A stretch of DNA of 64,000 nt, from contig NC_023036.2 in assembly GCF_000317305.3 (NCBI RefSeq), positions 2,046,001 to 2,110,000 of the forward strand, given 5' to 3'. The notes beneath the pieces are model-generated. The model ran no database searches and had not been told where the DNA came from. It saw only the letters and a program-made list of their open reading frames with translations. A program made the position numbers and the translations under genes. Origin of the DNA: Mycolicibacterium neoaurum VKM Ac-1815D (GTDB lineage Bacteria > Actinomycetota > Actinomycetes > Mycobacteriales > Mycobacteriaceae). Positions 27,252 to 36,431 of this stretch are shown here, in pieces (the first letter of the stretch is position 1; the number at the start of each line of letters is the position of its first letter).

Positions 27252-29018
27252 TCAGCCGAGCAGCCGTGCCCACCAGCGTTTCGGCTGCTGCGTGCCGCGC
27301 CGCCGGACATAGGGCCACGGATTGTTGCGTTCGGGCACCGCTTCGGCGCGCACCTGCTTGAGCTGGGTGCGCAGTGCCGCGCGCACCCCGTCGAGCGACG
27401 GGTCGTCCCAGCGATTGACCGCCTCACCCGGGTCGCCGGTCAGGTCGTAGAGCTCCCACTGATCGTCGAGGACGTCACTGCGGTAGCGCTGTGCTCCCCG
27501 TCCGGTGTACGCGAGCTGACGGACACCGGGCTCGGTCCAGGTTCCCGGGTCGTCGAAGGTGCGCACCAGCTTCCACATCCGGCCGTCGACCCGGGCGACC
27601 AGGCCCTCGAAGTTGCCTGCCACGTCGACGGGTACCCGGATGCGCAGCGGTGCAGGCGGATTGACATCGCGACCCAACTGGCGGGCCAGGCCCGACGCGC
27701 CCGAATCACCCTCGAGCACATTGTCGCGGGTCAAGAGGTACACCGCGCGGTTCTCGTCGGCGGGCGCCCCGTCCACGACCGGCATCAGATCCCGGCCGGG
27801 CAGCGGATGCACCTCGCTGAAGGTGCGGGCGAGCTCGGCGGCCACCGATGCGACGTCCACGCCGGCGGCGCCGAGCAGGGTGGGCACCAGATCCACATGT
27901 GAGGTGGGCGCCGCCACGGTGCGCGCCGCGGTGGCACCGGCCCCGGTGCGGGCGATCACGAACGGCACCCGGGTCGCCTCGTCGTAGAGGTTGAACCATT
28001 TCTGGTGCAATCCGCCGTGCGCGCCCAGCAACTCGCCATGATCGGAGGTGCGCACCAGCACGGCCTCGGCCGAGCCCTCGGTGACGGCTCGGCGAACCCG
28101 GTCCAGCGGACCGTCCACCTCGGCGTGCAGCCGGTAGTACAGGTCGCGGTACTGCTGGGCCTTGGTGCGGTAGGTGCGCCGGACGGCACGCGAGGGTCCG
28201 TACCCGGAGAAGTAGGCGTCGCGGAACGCGGCCTGGGCGGCGGGTTTGGCCGACAGGTCCTCCGATGCGGTGGGTGCCGCCGGAACGTGCGGCGGGTCCG
28301 CCTGCGACGCCGCCAGTGGGTTGCGCCGGGACCAGGCCGGGAACAGCACGATGTCATGCGGATTGACGAAGCTGGCCACCAGCAGAAACGGCGTCAACGC
28401 CGCGGGATCACCGGCCCGCCGACGGGCGTAGCGATCTTCGAGCCACGCGACGATCCGGTCGGCGACCAACGGATCGCGCCGAAAACCGCTGTTGGCCATG
28501 GCCGCTCCGTGCGGTTCGGGACCCACCCAGCCCGAGAAGCCGTACGGGTCCAGCGGGTCGGCGTCCAGGTAGGCCCGCACCGCGGTCTCGTCGACCGCAC
28601 CGTCGTCATCGTTGGTCGCCAGGATCTTCCCGGTGGCCGGGTCGGTCAGATCGGCATGGGAGATATGCCATTTGCCGTCGTAGTGGGTGTCATAGCCGGC
28701 CGCCCGGAACCAGTTGCCCAGCGTCGGGACCTCGCCACGGCGCAGCCAGCGCAACCGTGAGTCGTCGTAACGCTTGCCCAACCCGTCGGTCTGGGTGACA
28801 CCGTGCAGGTCGGGGTAGTGCCCGGTGAACAGCGTCGGACGACTCGGCACGCAGGCCAGCGAACCGGTGTAGTGCCTGGCGAAGCTGACGCCGTTCTCGT
28901 CGAACCACCGCCGACCGGTCAGCACCCGCTGCCGCCAGTCCAGGACGTCGTCCGCCTCGTACGGCGGGATCGCGCGTTCCTCGTCGGTCATCAGGATGAC
29001 GATGTCGGGCCGGTTCAT
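27252..29018 (-). CDS. Type I sulfatase (alkaline phosphatase superfamily)
   Basis: The 588-residue enzyme hydrolyses sulfate or related esters. The metal-binding IVILMTDEER lies near the N-terminus and CVPSRPTLFTG holds the Cys that is converted to formylglycine in the CxPSR motif. HYDGKWHISH and SDHGELLGAHG supply further metal and substrate ligands. The open frame runs about 128 codons further upstream, but that extension is low-complexity Ala/Trp/Gly reading through the opposite gene; ATG before NRPDIVIL fits the family start. No signal peptide is seen, so the enzyme is likely cytoplasmic. It would need the formylglycine-generating enzyme, whose gene is not in this window. Confidence 0.87.
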   Translation of the reverse strand: MNRPDIVILMTDEERAIPPYEADDVLDWRQRVLTGRRWFDENGVSFARHYTGSLACVPSRPTLFTGHYPDLHGVTQTDGLGKRYDDSRLRWLRRGEVPTLGNWFRAAGYDTHYDGKWHISHADLTDPATGKILATNDDDGAVDETAVRAYLDADPLDPYGFSGWVGPEPHGAAMANSGFRRDPLVADRIVAWLEDRYARRRAGDPAALTPFLLVASFVNPHDIVLFPAWSRRNPLAASQADPPHVPAAPTASEDLSAKPAAQAAFRDAYFSGYGPSRAVRRTYRTKAQQYRDLYYRLHAEVDGPLDRVRRAVTEGSAEAVLVRTSDHGELLGAHGGLHQKWFNLYDEATRVPFVIARTGAGATAARTVAAPTSHVDLVPTLLGAAGVDVASVAAELARTFSEVHPLPGRDLMPVVDGAPADENRAVYLLTRDNVLEGDSGASGLARQLGRDVNPPAPLRIRVPVDVAGNFEGLVARVDGRMWKLVRTFDDPGTWTEPGVRQLAYTGRGAQRYRSDVLDDQWELYDLTGDPGEAVNRWDDPSLDGVRAALRTQLKQVRAEAVPERNNPWPYVRRRGTQQPKRWWARLLG

Positions 29019-29031
29019 GACGACATCCAAC

Positions 29032-29047
29032 ACCCGAATTCTCGGGT
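29032..29047. promoter_or_regulatory. Short inverted repeat in the divergent promoter region
   Basis: ACCCGA and TCGGGT are separated by ATTC between the divergent sulfatase and DUF2993 genes. It could be a regulator site; the arms are only 6 bases, so support is weak. Confidence 0.25.
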
Positions 29048-29140
29048 CCGGTAGTGGAAGCGCAATCGATGTACGTGTCCTGCGGCGGCGGTGACCACGG
29101 CCGCCGAGGTTTTGGCAGAGTGTCCTGGCAGAATCGTCAG

Positions 29141-30136
29141 ATGCCGCCAGGACAGCTGCCGCCCGACCAGCCGCGCGACCCGGCGACGCGGCGTATCCCC
29201 AGGCCGGTGCGCCCGGGTGACCCGCACAGCCCCACTCAGCGCATCCCCAGGCCGGAGCCGCCCACGCAGCGGATACCGAGGCCCGAGCCGCCCACGCAGC
29301 AGCACCGGATACCGGAACCCGCGACACGCAAGATCCCGGTCCCGCCACCGCCGCCGATCCCGCCACCGCCCATCCAGAAGCTGCCGCCGGGACCGCAGCC
29401 ACCCGAGCCGCGGCCCGCCCGCAACCGTCAGACCATCGTGCTCACCGCGGTGATCGTGATCGCCGCCTTGGTGGCCGTGCTGGCCGGTGCGGAGCTCTTC
29501 GCCAGGTACCGCGCGGGCACCGTGCTGTCCGGTATCACCGACTGCCTGGTCGAGGACACCGCCGACGTCTCCTACTCGGTGACACCGCCCTTCCTGTGGC
29601 AGTACCTGACCGATCACTACACCGACATCTCGGTGGTCACCACCGGTGACCGCGTCCAGGCCGCCAAGGGCATGACCGCCGACGTGACGCTCAGCGATAT
29701 CGAGCTTGCGGATTCGGCCAACTCCAAGGGCACCATCGGCAAGGTGACTGCTCAGCTCTCCTGGACCGCCGAGGGCATCAAGCAGACCGTGCAGGAGAGC
29801 CTGCCGGTGGTCGGCAATCTGGTGACCTCGGTGCGGACCGACGCCAACGCGGGCACCCTGATCATGGAGGCCGCCGGGGGAACGACGATCACCGCCAAAC
29901 CCGAAGTGCGCGAGGGTAATCTGGAACTCACCGTGCAGGATGTCGCCGGCGCGTTCGACAAGGCCACGGTGCAGACCGCGCTGAGCGAGCTGACCACCAA
30001 GCTCAACGAGAACTACCCGCTGGGTATCAAGGCCGATTCGGTGAAGGTCACCAAGACCGGTGTCGACGGCACCTTCTCCAGTGCCGACGCGACCATCCCG
30101 TCGGGCGAAAGCGACGCCTGCTTCGCCGACCTCTGA
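29141..30136 (+). CDS. DUF2993 / LmeA-like phospholipid-binding protein with proline-rich N-terminus
   Basis: The 331-residue protein starts with a Pro-rich cytoplasmic segment that includes tandem TQRIPRPEPP repeats (about residues 32-52), then one membrane helix (about 98-120, TIVLTAVIVIAALVAVLAGAEL) and an extracytoplasmic DUF2993 domain (TVLSGITDCLVEDTADVSYS, LSDIELADSANSKGTIGKVT). LmeA of mycobacteria is a phospholipase needed for lipomannan elongation; many family members lack known activity. ATG before PPGQLPPD is chosen; a GTG seven codons upstream is possible. It diverges from the sulfatase gene and converges on the next gene with 2 bases between. Confidence 0.75.
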   Translation: MPPGQLPPDQPRDPATRRIPRPVRPGDPHSPTQRIPRPEPPTQRIPRPEPPTQQHRIPEPATRKIPVPPPPPIPPPPIQKLPPGPQPPEPRPARNRQTIVLTAVIVIAALVAVLAGAELFARYRAGTVLSGITDCLVEDTADVSYSVTPPFLWQYLTDHYTDISVVTTGDRVQAAKGMTADVTLSDIELADSANSKGTIGKVTAQLSWTAEGIKQTVQESLPVVGNLVTSVRTDANAGTLIMEAAGGTTITAKPEVREGNLELTVQDVAGAFDKATVQTALSELTTKLNENYPLGIKADSVKVTKTGVDGTFSSADATIPSGESDACFADL

Positions 30137-30138
30137 CC

Positions 30139-30960
30139 TCAGCGCCACACCGGCAGGTGCCGTCTCCTGGCCCGCATCGCCCGGCGGACCCGGGAGCTCA
30201 CCGAGGTGTGGTTCTCGCCGGGTGCGATCGTCAGGTAGATCCAGCCCAGGCTCTGCAGGAAGTCGGACCTGTCGCGGGGGTCGGCTCGTTCGCAGTCGAT
30301 GCCGATCCGCAGTGTGCGCCATCCCATGTCCAGCACGGCTTCATCGCAACCATCGGTGACGTGAATCCTGCTGTGCGGCGGCCGAAGCCCCAAATCCGAG
30401 AGCATCAGCCGGACCCGTGTCTCCTCCGGTGTCAGGGCGCCGGGATCGATCTCGGCGGCGGTCAAAAGTGCGGTTCTGATACCGCGTGCGCCTCGGTAGC
30501 GGCCCGCCAGCTGCGAGATCTCCTCCGAGCTGGTGTCGGATGCCGCGCAGAACCGATCCAACAGCATGACCGCGGCATCCCGGGGATGGTGGCGTGCCAC
30601 ATCCAGCGCCGTGCGCGCCGGATTGGTGCGCGGGAGTCCGTTCCATATCCCGATCTCGTCGATCGCGATGCGCTCATTGCGGATGATCAGCCCGTCGGGA
30701 TGCTCGGTGCGACGGGCGATGAGTTCGATGGGGTCGGTCGTGACCGCCCACGGCGTGCTGTACATGACGGCGGCGGTGCGGCCGGCGATGATGCCGGTTC
30801 GGCCGCTCCACAACCAGGCCGCCCGTGCGCGGACCTCCAGCGTCAGCTCGGTGCCTTTGGCGACATAGATGTTGGGCAGGATTGCGGTGTAGCGGGCCCG
30901 CAGGACGCCGCGCGTCATCACCCCGCCGGCCAACGCCTCGCTGCCCACGAACGGTTCCAT
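30139..30960 (-). CDS. AbiEi-like / DUF559-type protein common in mycobacteria
   Basis: The 273-residue product starts MEPFVGSEALAGGVMTRGVLRARYTAI, the usual opening of a mycobacterial family annotated as type IV toxin-antitoxin AbiEi-like or DUF559 proteins. The C-terminal part has a Vsr/DUF559-like strand order (DEAVLDMGWRTLRIGIDCERAD, split, then FLQSLGWIYLTI) in which Asp and Glu could be nuclease ligands. No AbiEii toxin gene adjoins it. The open frame extends upstream by 67 codons, but that part covers a strong hairpin and looks untranslated. Its function in mycobacteria is unknown to me. Confidence 0.65.
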   Translation of the reverse strand: MEPFVGSEALAGGVMTRGVLRARYTAILPNIYVAKGTELTLEVRARAAWLWSGRTGIIAGRTAAVMYSTPWAVTTDPIELIARRTEHPDGLIIRNERIAIDEIGIWNGLPRTNPARTALDVARHHPRDAAVMLLDRFCAASDTSSEEISQLAGRYRGARGIRTALLTAAEIDPGALTPEETRVRLMLSDLGLRPPHSRIHVTDGCDEAVLDMGWRTLRIGIDCERADPRDRSDFLQSLGWIYLTIAPGENHTSVSSRVRRAMRARRRHLPVWR

Positions 30961-31057
30961 GACGGGATGGTGCGCGCCGCCACCGACAAGCCGACGCACT
31001 CGCGCGTCCACCCTGTGGATAACCATCGGGCCGGGAGGGCACCGTCTGAAATTGCTC

Positions 31058-31131
31058 GGGCGAGATCGGTGTGAGGGTTGTGGTTGTGCGGTCGCCTCGG
31101 TGCATCCACGACCCTCCAGCCGATCTCGTCC
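31058..31131 (+). repeat. Long imperfect inverted repeat / RNA hairpin upstream of the aminoacylase gene
   Basis: A 12-base arm at 31058-31069 pairs with 31120-31131; after a 3-base internal loop an 11-base arm at 31073-31083 pairs with 31106-31116, leaving a 22-base loop. Both non-Watson-Crick pairs (31060-31129, 31079-31110) are G-U if the plus strand is transcribed and A-C if the minus strand is. It begins 188 bases before the aminoacylase start. It may be a leader RNA structure or a palindromic mobile repeat. Confidence 0.55.
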
Positions 31132-31245
31132 AAGCGTCGTGATGCATACCTGTCCCGACACCGGGGAGTGAACACTTTCTCAAATCTGCCTGGTCCGCGC
31201 GGCGAGCGGTGCTACACACGACGCAGGGGACCGAAGGAGTGACCT

Positions 31246-33006
31246 GTGTTCGATCTGTTGATCACCGGCGGAACAGTTGTCGACGGCACCGGTGCGGACC
31301 GGTTCACCGCCGACGTGGCAGTCAAGGACGGACGCATCGTCGAGGTGCGCCGCCGTGGCCCTGGCGACCCGCCGCTGGCCGCCGAGGCCGCCGAGACCAT
31401 CGAGGCGACCGGCAAGATCGTCGCGCCCGGCTTCGTCGACATCCACACCCACTACGACGGACAGGTCAGCTGGGACGATGTGCTCGAACCGTCGAGCAGC
31501 CACGGTGTGACGACCGTCGTCGCGGGCAACTGCGGGGTGGGTTTCGCCCCGGTGCGGCCCGGTCAGGAACAGTGGCTGATCGAGCTCATGGAGGGTGTCG
31601 AGGATATTCCCGGCACCGCGCTCACCGAGGGCATCACCTGGGGTTGGGAGACCTACGCCGAGTATCTCGACGTCATCGGACGACGCGAGCTCGCCGTGGA
31701 CATGGGCAGCCAGATCGCGCACGGGACGGTGCGGGCCTACGCGATGGGCGGGCGCGGCGCCCGCAACGAGCCGGCCACACCCGAGGACATCGCCGCGATG
31801 AGCCGCATCGTCCGGGAGGCCATCGAGGCCGGGGCGCTGGGCTTTTCGTCGTCGCGGACGCTGGCGCACCGGGCCATGGACGGCGAACCGGTGCCGGGAA
31901 CCTTTGCCGCCGAGGACGAACTGTTCGCCCTCGGCCGGGCCACCGCGGCCGGCGGCGGTGCGGTCTTCGAACTGGCCCCGCAGGGTGCCGCCGGTGAGGA
32001 CATCGTCGCTCCGCGCAGGGAGCTGGAGTGGATGCGCAGGCTGGGCGAGGAGATCGACTGTGCGCTGAGCTTCGCGCTCATCCAGGTCGACGCCGACCCG
32101 CAGCTGTGGCGTGAGCAGCTCGACCTGTCGGCGGCCGCGCATCAGGCGGGCAGCCGGCTGTATCCGCAGGTGGCGGCCCGCCCGTTCGGCATGTTGCTGG
32201 GCTTTCCCGGTCACCACGCCTTCACCCACCGACCCACCTACCGCGCGTTGAAGGCGTCGTGCAGCCGCGAGGAACTGGCGGCCCGGCTGGCCGAACCGGC
32301 TGTGCGGCAGGCCATTCTGTCCGAAGAGGATCTGCCGATCGACCCGAACGTGCTGTTCGATGGGATGTTCGCGCTGGCGCAGTACTCCGGTGACCGGTTG
32401 TATTCGCTGGGTGAACCGCCCGACTACGAGCCCACACGCGACAAGACGGTGGCCGCCATCGCCGCCGACTGCGGCCAGGATGTGCTGGCCGCCATGTACG
32501 ACCTGATGCTGGAGGCCGATGCGTCGAACATGCTGATGCTGCCGATGTTCAACTACGCCGACGGTAATCACGATGCCATCCGGGAGATGATGACCCATCC
32601 CGCCGGGGTGCTGGGACTCTCCGACGGTGGCGCACACTGCAGCATGATCTGCGATGCGTCCTATCCGACCTTCCTGCTGACGCATTGGGCGCGCGATCGA
32701 CACCGCGGCGAGAAGCTGCCGCTGGAGTACGTTGTTCGCAAACAGTCCCATGACACCGCGCAGCTGTTCGGGCTCACCGACCGCGGCGTGATCCAGACCG
32801 GAAAGAAGGCCGATATCAACGTGATCGACCTCGACGCACTGACGCTGCACGCACCGCGGATGGCCTTCGACCTGCCCGCCGGCGGGCATCGCCTGGTCCA
32901 GGGCGCATCGGGCTACACCGCGACGATCGTCAACGGCGTGATCACCCGGCGCGACGGGGTGGACACCGGCAAGCGGCCCGGCCGGCTGCTGCGCGGGTCC
33001 CGCTGA
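31246..33006 (+). CDS. N-acyl-D-amino-acid deacylase (D-aminoacylase-like amidohydrolase)
   Basis: The 586-residue enzyme belongs to the amidohydrolase family that removes acyl groups from N-acyl-D-amino acids. The N-terminal beta sandwich LLITGGTVVDGTG leads to the metal-binding GFVDIHTHYDGQ; HGVTTVVAGNCGVGFAPV and GLSDGGAHCSMICD complete the active site. Length agrees with D-aminoacylase relatives. GTG start follows a GAAGGAG Shine-Dalgarno sequence. Its stop overlaps the start of the chorismate mutase gene by one base. Substrate (Asp, Glu or a hydrophobic D-residue) cannot be decided. A stable hairpin in the presumed leader may regulate it. Confidence 0.85.
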   Translation: MFDLLITGGTVVDGTGADRFTADVAVKDGRIVEVRRRGPGDPPLAAEAAETIEATGKIVAPGFVDIHTHYDGQVSWDDVLEPSSSHGVTTVVAGNCGVGFAPVRPGQEQWLIELMEGVEDIPGTALTEGITWGWETYAEYLDVIGRRELAVDMGSQIAHGTVRAYAMGGRGARNEPATPEDIAAMSRIVREAIEAGALGFSSSRTLAHRAMDGEPVPGTFAAEDELFALGRATAAGGGAVFELAPQGAAGEDIVAPRRELEWMRRLGEEIDCALSFALIQVDADPQLWREQLDLSAAAHQAGSRLYPQVAARPFGMLLGFPGHHAFTHRPTYRALKASCSREELAARLAEPAVRQAILSEEDLPIDPNVLFDGMFALAQYSGDRLYSLGEPPDYEPTRDKTVAAIAADCGQDVLAAMYDLMLEADASNMLMLPMFNYADGNHDAIREMMTHPAGVLGLSDGGAHCSMICDASYPTFLLTHWARDRHRGEKLPLEYVVRKQSHDTAQLFGLTDRGVIQTGKKADINVIDLDALTLHAPRMAFDLPAGGHRLVQGASGYTATIVNGVITRRDGVDTGKRPGRLLRGSR

Positions 33007-33554
33007 TGCGCACGCCCCTGATCGCCGCCGCGCTGGCGTTCGCGACGGTCGTCCCGGCCGCGGGTGCCGATGTGGTGAGCCCGCTGCTACCGCTGGTGGA
33101 CGCCGCCGCGCAGCGGCTGCAGACCGCTGACCCCGTCGCGGCGTCCAAATACCTGACCGGCGGTGCGATTTCGGACCCACCGCGCGAACAGCAGGTCCTC
33201 GACGGTGTCGCCACCGCCGCGCAGGGGCAGGGGATCGATCCCGGCTATGTGCGCGAGGTCTTCCGCGACCAGATTGACGCCTCGGTCTCGTTGCAGCACA
33301 GCCTTTTCGCGTACTGGAAGATCGAACCGGCGGCCGCGCCCGTCACCGCCCCCGACCTCGCGGACACCCGCGCGAAGATCGACACGCTGAACCAGACCAT
33401 GGTCGCCGAGATCGGGCACCGATGGCAGGAACTGCACACCCCGTCGTGTCCGGCCGAAGTGGCGGCCGCGGTCGACGAGACGGCACGCAACCGCGGGCTG
33501 GACCCGGTGTTCCGGCGCGCGTTGGAGTACGCGACACACGACTACTGCCGCTGA
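33006..33554 (+). CDS. Secreted AroQ-gamma chorismate mutase
   Basis: The 182-residue protein resembles secreted M. tuberculosis Rv1885c. It has a cleavable signal peptide (residues 1-21, ending AGADV), then RLQTADPVAASKYLTGGAI, with the catalytic Lys in the AASKY segment, FRDQIDASVSLQHSLFAYWK, and a C-terminal half with two Cys (PSCPAE and DYCR) that match the known disulfide. It converts chorismate to prephenate outside the cytoplasm; its physiological role there is unclear. Translation is coupled to the aminoacylase gene through a TGATG overlap. It converges on the PTS gene with 3 bases between the stops. Confidence 0.9.
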   Translation: MRTPLIAAALAFATVVPAAGADVVSPLLPLVDAAAQRLQTADPVAASKYLTGGAISDPPREQQVLDGVATAAQGQGIDPGYVREVFRDQIDASVSLQHSLFAYWKIEPAAAPVTAPDLADTRAKIDTLNQTMVAEIGHRWQELHTPSCPAEVAAAVDETARNRGLDPVFRRALEYATHDYCR

Positions 33555-33557
33555 AAT

Positions 33558-35102
33558 TCAGCGTGCGCTGTTGATGTCGTTCTTCAGCGCCTCGGCCTCG
33601 GTGCCGAACACGGCCTGCACGTTGTTGCCGACCTCGATGACTCCGGCCGCGCCGAGACTCTTCAACCGGGCCTGATCCACCTTCGACGGATCGGCGACCT
33701 CCATCCGCAGGCGCGTGATGCAGGCGTCGACGTTGACCAGGTTGTCCCGGCCGCCGAATGCGGCGATGACCTGCTCGGTACGCGATGCCGCAGCGCCGGG
33801 AGCGGAACCGGTGCCGGCGACCACCGCGGTGGAAGACCCGGTGCCCGCACCGACATTGGCGGCCTCCTCGGCCACGAACTCCTCCTCGGGCTCGCGACCC
33901 GGCGTGCGCAGGTTCCACCGGGTGATGGCGAACCGGAACAACAGGTAGTACACGACGAAGAACACCAGGCCCATACCAACCAACAGCGGGATGTTCTTGG
34001 CCGCCGGGGCACCGCCGTAGAGCAGCAGATCGATCAGGCCCGCCGAGAACGAGAAGCCGAGGTGGATGTCCAGGGCGTAGGCGATCGCCAGCGACAGACC
34101 GGTCAGCACCGCGTGGATGACGTACAGCGGGAACGCGACGAACATGAACGCGAACTCGAGCGGTTCGGTGACGCCGGTGAGAAACGCCGTCAGCGCCGCC
34201 GCGGACAGGATGCCGACGGCGACCTTGCGCTGCTTCTTGTCGGCGACATGGATCATCGCCAGCGCTGCGGCGGGCAGACCGAACATCAAGATCGGGTAGA
34301 AGCCTGCCGTCAGGTGCCCGCCGGTGGGATCGCCCGCGGCGAAGCGGGTGAGTTCGCCGGTGACGACACCGTTGGGGGTGTCGTAATCGCCGTAGAGGAA
34401 CCAGATGTAGGAGTTCGGGATGTGGTGCAGGCCCACCGGAATGAGCATCCGGTTGGCGAACCCGTAGACGAACGCACCGATCGCACCGGAGCCGCCGATG
34501 AACTGGCCCAGACTGGTCAGCCCGGAGTCGAAGAGCGGATAGAAGTAGCTCATCGCGAACGCCACGAAGAGGCTGGCCAGCGACACCACGATCGGTACGA
34601 ACCGGCGGCCGCCGAAGAAGCCGAGATACGAGGGCAATTCGATGGTGTGGTACTTGTCGAACAGCCAGGCGGTCAACAGGCCGATGACGATGCCGCCGAA
34701 CACGCTGTAGTTGATCTGTGCCTGTTCGCCGGCCTTGTCGAGCACACCGGCTAGGACGAACGGCGACATGGTCTCGAAGACCTTGTCCATCACCAGATAA
34801 CCGACCACGGCGGCCAACGCGGTCGATCCGTCGGCCTTCTTGGCGAAACCGATCGCGACACCGACGGCGAACAACAACGCCAGATTGTCGAACAATGCGC
34901 CGCCGGCCGCGCTCATGGCCTGGAAGAACGGCCCGACCACCGGCGCCTCGATGCGGCCCAGCAGATCCGGCTGGCCCAGCCGCAACAGGATGCCCGCCGC
35001 GGGGAGCACGGCGATCGGCAGCATCAGGCTCTTGCCGAGCCGCTGAAGTTGTGCGAACCCCGGGAAGCGGGGATTGTTCTGCGGTTTGGTCGACCCACCC
35101 AT
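33558..35102 (-). CDS. nagE: PTS N-acetylglucosamine permease, EIIC-EIIB
   Basis: The 514-residue protein imports and phosphorylates N-acetylglucosamine. The membrane EIIC part begins [23 protein letters not shown] and includes [15 protein letters not shown] and [18 protein letters not shown], the glucose-type EIIC signatures. The EIIB domain at the end has [12 protein letters not shown] with the phosphorylated Cys. Substrate is inferred from the neighbouring nagB and nagA. The EIIA part is a separate gene transcribed divergently. The frame extends upstream to 35492, but MGGSTKPQ is the sensible start because the extension is antisense to the EIIA gene. Confidence 0.87.
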   Translation of the reverse strand: MGGSTKPQNNPRFPGFAQLQRLGKSLMLPIAVLPAAGILLRLGQPDLLGRIEAPVVGPFFQAMSAAGGALFDNLALLFAVGVAIGFAKKADGSTALAAVVGYLVMDKVFETMSPFVLAGVLDKAGEQAQINYSVFGGIVIGLLTAWLFDKYHTIELPSYLGFFGGRRFVPIVVSLASLFVAFAMSYFYPLFDSGLTSLGQFIGGSGAIGAFVYGFANRMLIPVGLHHIPNSYIWFLYGDYDTPNGVVTGELTRFAAGDPTGGHLTAGFYPILMFGLPAAALAMIHVADKKQRKVAVGILSAAALTAFLTGVTEPLEFAFMFVAFPLYVIHAVLTGLSLAIAYALDIHLGFSFSAGLIDLLLYGGAPAAKNIPLLVGMGLVFFVVYYLLFRFAITRWNLRTPGREPEEEFVAEEAANVGAGTGSSTAVVAGTGSAPGAAASRTEQVIAAFGGRDNLVNVDACITRLRMEVADPSKVDQARLKSLGAAGVIEVGNNVQAVFGTEAEALKNDINSAR

Positions 35103-35171
35103 TCGCGGCAGCTTAGCCCCAGAGACCGCAATCCAAGGCCGTGTTCGGCAACGCCCGAGGTGCGCCGCTCG

Positions 35172-35177
35172 TAGTGT
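35172..35177 (+). promoter_or_regulatory. TAGTGT -10 box for the EIIA-nagB-nagA operon
   Basis: TAGTGT fits TANNNT and lies 7 bases before the EIIA start codon without a Shine-Dalgarno sequence, so the operon probably starts with a leaderless transcript. It diverges from nagE, 82 bases apart. No clear GntR/DasR-type palindrome was seen. Confidence 0.5.
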
Positions 35178-35184
35178 TGCAGCC

Positions 35185-35646
35185 ATGACGACAAACGTGC
35201 TGGCGCCGGTGGCGGGACGCGCCGTCGCCCTGGCCGATGTACCCGATCCGGTGTTCTCCCAAGGCATGGTCGGTGTCGGTGCCGCGATCGACCCGCCGCA
35301 CGAGGTCGTCGACGCCGTCTCGCCGGTGTCGGGCAAGCTGCTCAAGCTCATGCCGCACGCCTTCATCGTGCTGACCCCGGACAACGTCGGCGTGCTGGTG
35401 CATCTGGGCCTGGACACCGTGGCGCTCAACGGCGAGGGTTTCACCACCGTGCTGCAGGAGGGTGTGCAGGTCACCGCCGGTGAGGTCGTCATCAGCTACG
35501 ACGTCCCGGCGGTGGTGGCCAAGGGGCTCAACCCGATCGTGCCCGTGGTGATCATGGACGAGCGCGAACCGGGCAATATCGCGGTGACCCCGCCGCTGGG
35601 GGCCCACCTGACCGCCGGGGCCGGACTGTTCGTGGCGAACAGCTGA
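35185..35646 (+). CDS. crr: PTS glucose-family EIIA component
   Basis: The 153-residue soluble protein passes phosphate from HPr to the EIIB domain. The signatures are [17 protein letters not shown] and [18 protein letters not shown], with the phosphorylated His in LVHLG. It is full length. Its stop codon overlaps the nagB start by one base. The gene lies opposite nagE, so together they restore a complete EIIABC system. Whether it also serves other glucose-family permeases is unknown. Confidence 0.9.
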   Translation: MTTNVLAPVAGRAVALADVPDPVFSQGMVGVGAAIDPPHEVVDAVSPVSGKLLKLMPHAFIVLTPDNVGVLVHLGLDTVALNGEGFTTVLQEGVQVTAGEVVISYDVPAVVAKGLNPIVPVVIMDEREPGNIAVTPPLGAHLTAGAGLFVANS

Positions 35647-36431
35647 TGGAGGTCGTCATCCTGCCCGACGCCGTCGCGATCGGCAGCGTCGCCGCCGACG
35701 CCATCGGTACGCTGCTGGATCGCAAGCCCGATGCCGTGCTCGGGTTGGCCACCGGGTCCTCACCGCTGTCCATCTACGACGAACTGGTCACCCGCCATGC
35801 CGCGGGCGGGCTGTCGTTCCGGCAGGTCCGCGGGTTCACCCTCGACGAATACGTCGGTCTGCCCGCCGAGCACCCCGAGCGCTACCGAAACGTCATCGAC
35901 ACCGTCTTCGTCGACCGGGTGGACTTCGCCGACGGTGCCGTGCAGGGACCCGACGGCCTGGCCGAGAACATCCCGGCGGCCTGCGCGGCATACGAGGCGG
36001 CCATTGCCGGCGCGGGGGGAGTGGACCTGCAGATCCTCGGGATCGGCACCGACGGGCACATCGGGTTCAACGAACCCGGTTCCTCGCTGGCCTCGCGCAC
36101 CCGGATTAAGACGCTGACCGAACAGACCCGCCGCGACAACGCCCGCTTCTTCGGCGACGATATCGATGCCGTGCCCACCCACTGCCTGACCCAGGGGTTG
36201 GGCACCATTCTCGAGGCGCGGCACATCGTGCTGGTGGCCATCGGGCGGAGCAAGGCAGAGGCCGTGCACCACCTGGTGGAGGGTGCGGTCAGCGCGATGT
36301 GGCCGGCCACCGTCCTGCAGCATCATCCGCACGTGACGGTGCTGCTCGACGATGGTGCCGCCCGCCGGCTGCAGCTCGCCGAGTATTACCGCGAGACCTA
36401 CCGGTCCAAGCCCGACTGGCAGGGCATCTGA
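35646..36431 (+). CDS. nagB: Glucosamine-6-phosphate deaminase
   Basis: The 261-residue enzyme converts glucosamine 6-phosphate to fructose 6-phosphate and ammonia. LGLATGSSPLSIYDELV is the phosphate loop, GFTLDEYVGLP carries the catalytic Asp, and GIGTDGHIGFNEPGSSL is the family signature. Length matches the bacterial enzyme. It is coupled to the EIIA gene before and abuts nagA after it, so the operon runs uptake, deamination, deacetylation. Confidence 0.95.
   Translation: MEVVILPDAVAIGSVAADAIGTLLDRKPDAVLGLATGSSPLSIYDELVTRHAAGGLSFRQVRGFTLDEYVGLPAEHPERYRNVIDTVFVDRVDFADGAVQGPDGLAENIPAACAAYEAAIAGAGGVDLQILGIGTDGHIGFNEPGSSLASRTRIKTLTEQTRRDNARFFGDDIDAVPTHCLTQGLGTILEARHIVLVAIGRSKAEAVHHLVEGAVSAMWPATVLQHHPHVTVLLDDGAARRLQLAEYYRETYRSKPDWQGI

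Noticed and set aside
30961..31161. Upstream extension of the AbiEi/DUF559-like gene
   Set aside because: It covers the long hairpin and gives Arg/Pro-rich low-complexity sequence; the family N-terminus MEPFVG starts later.
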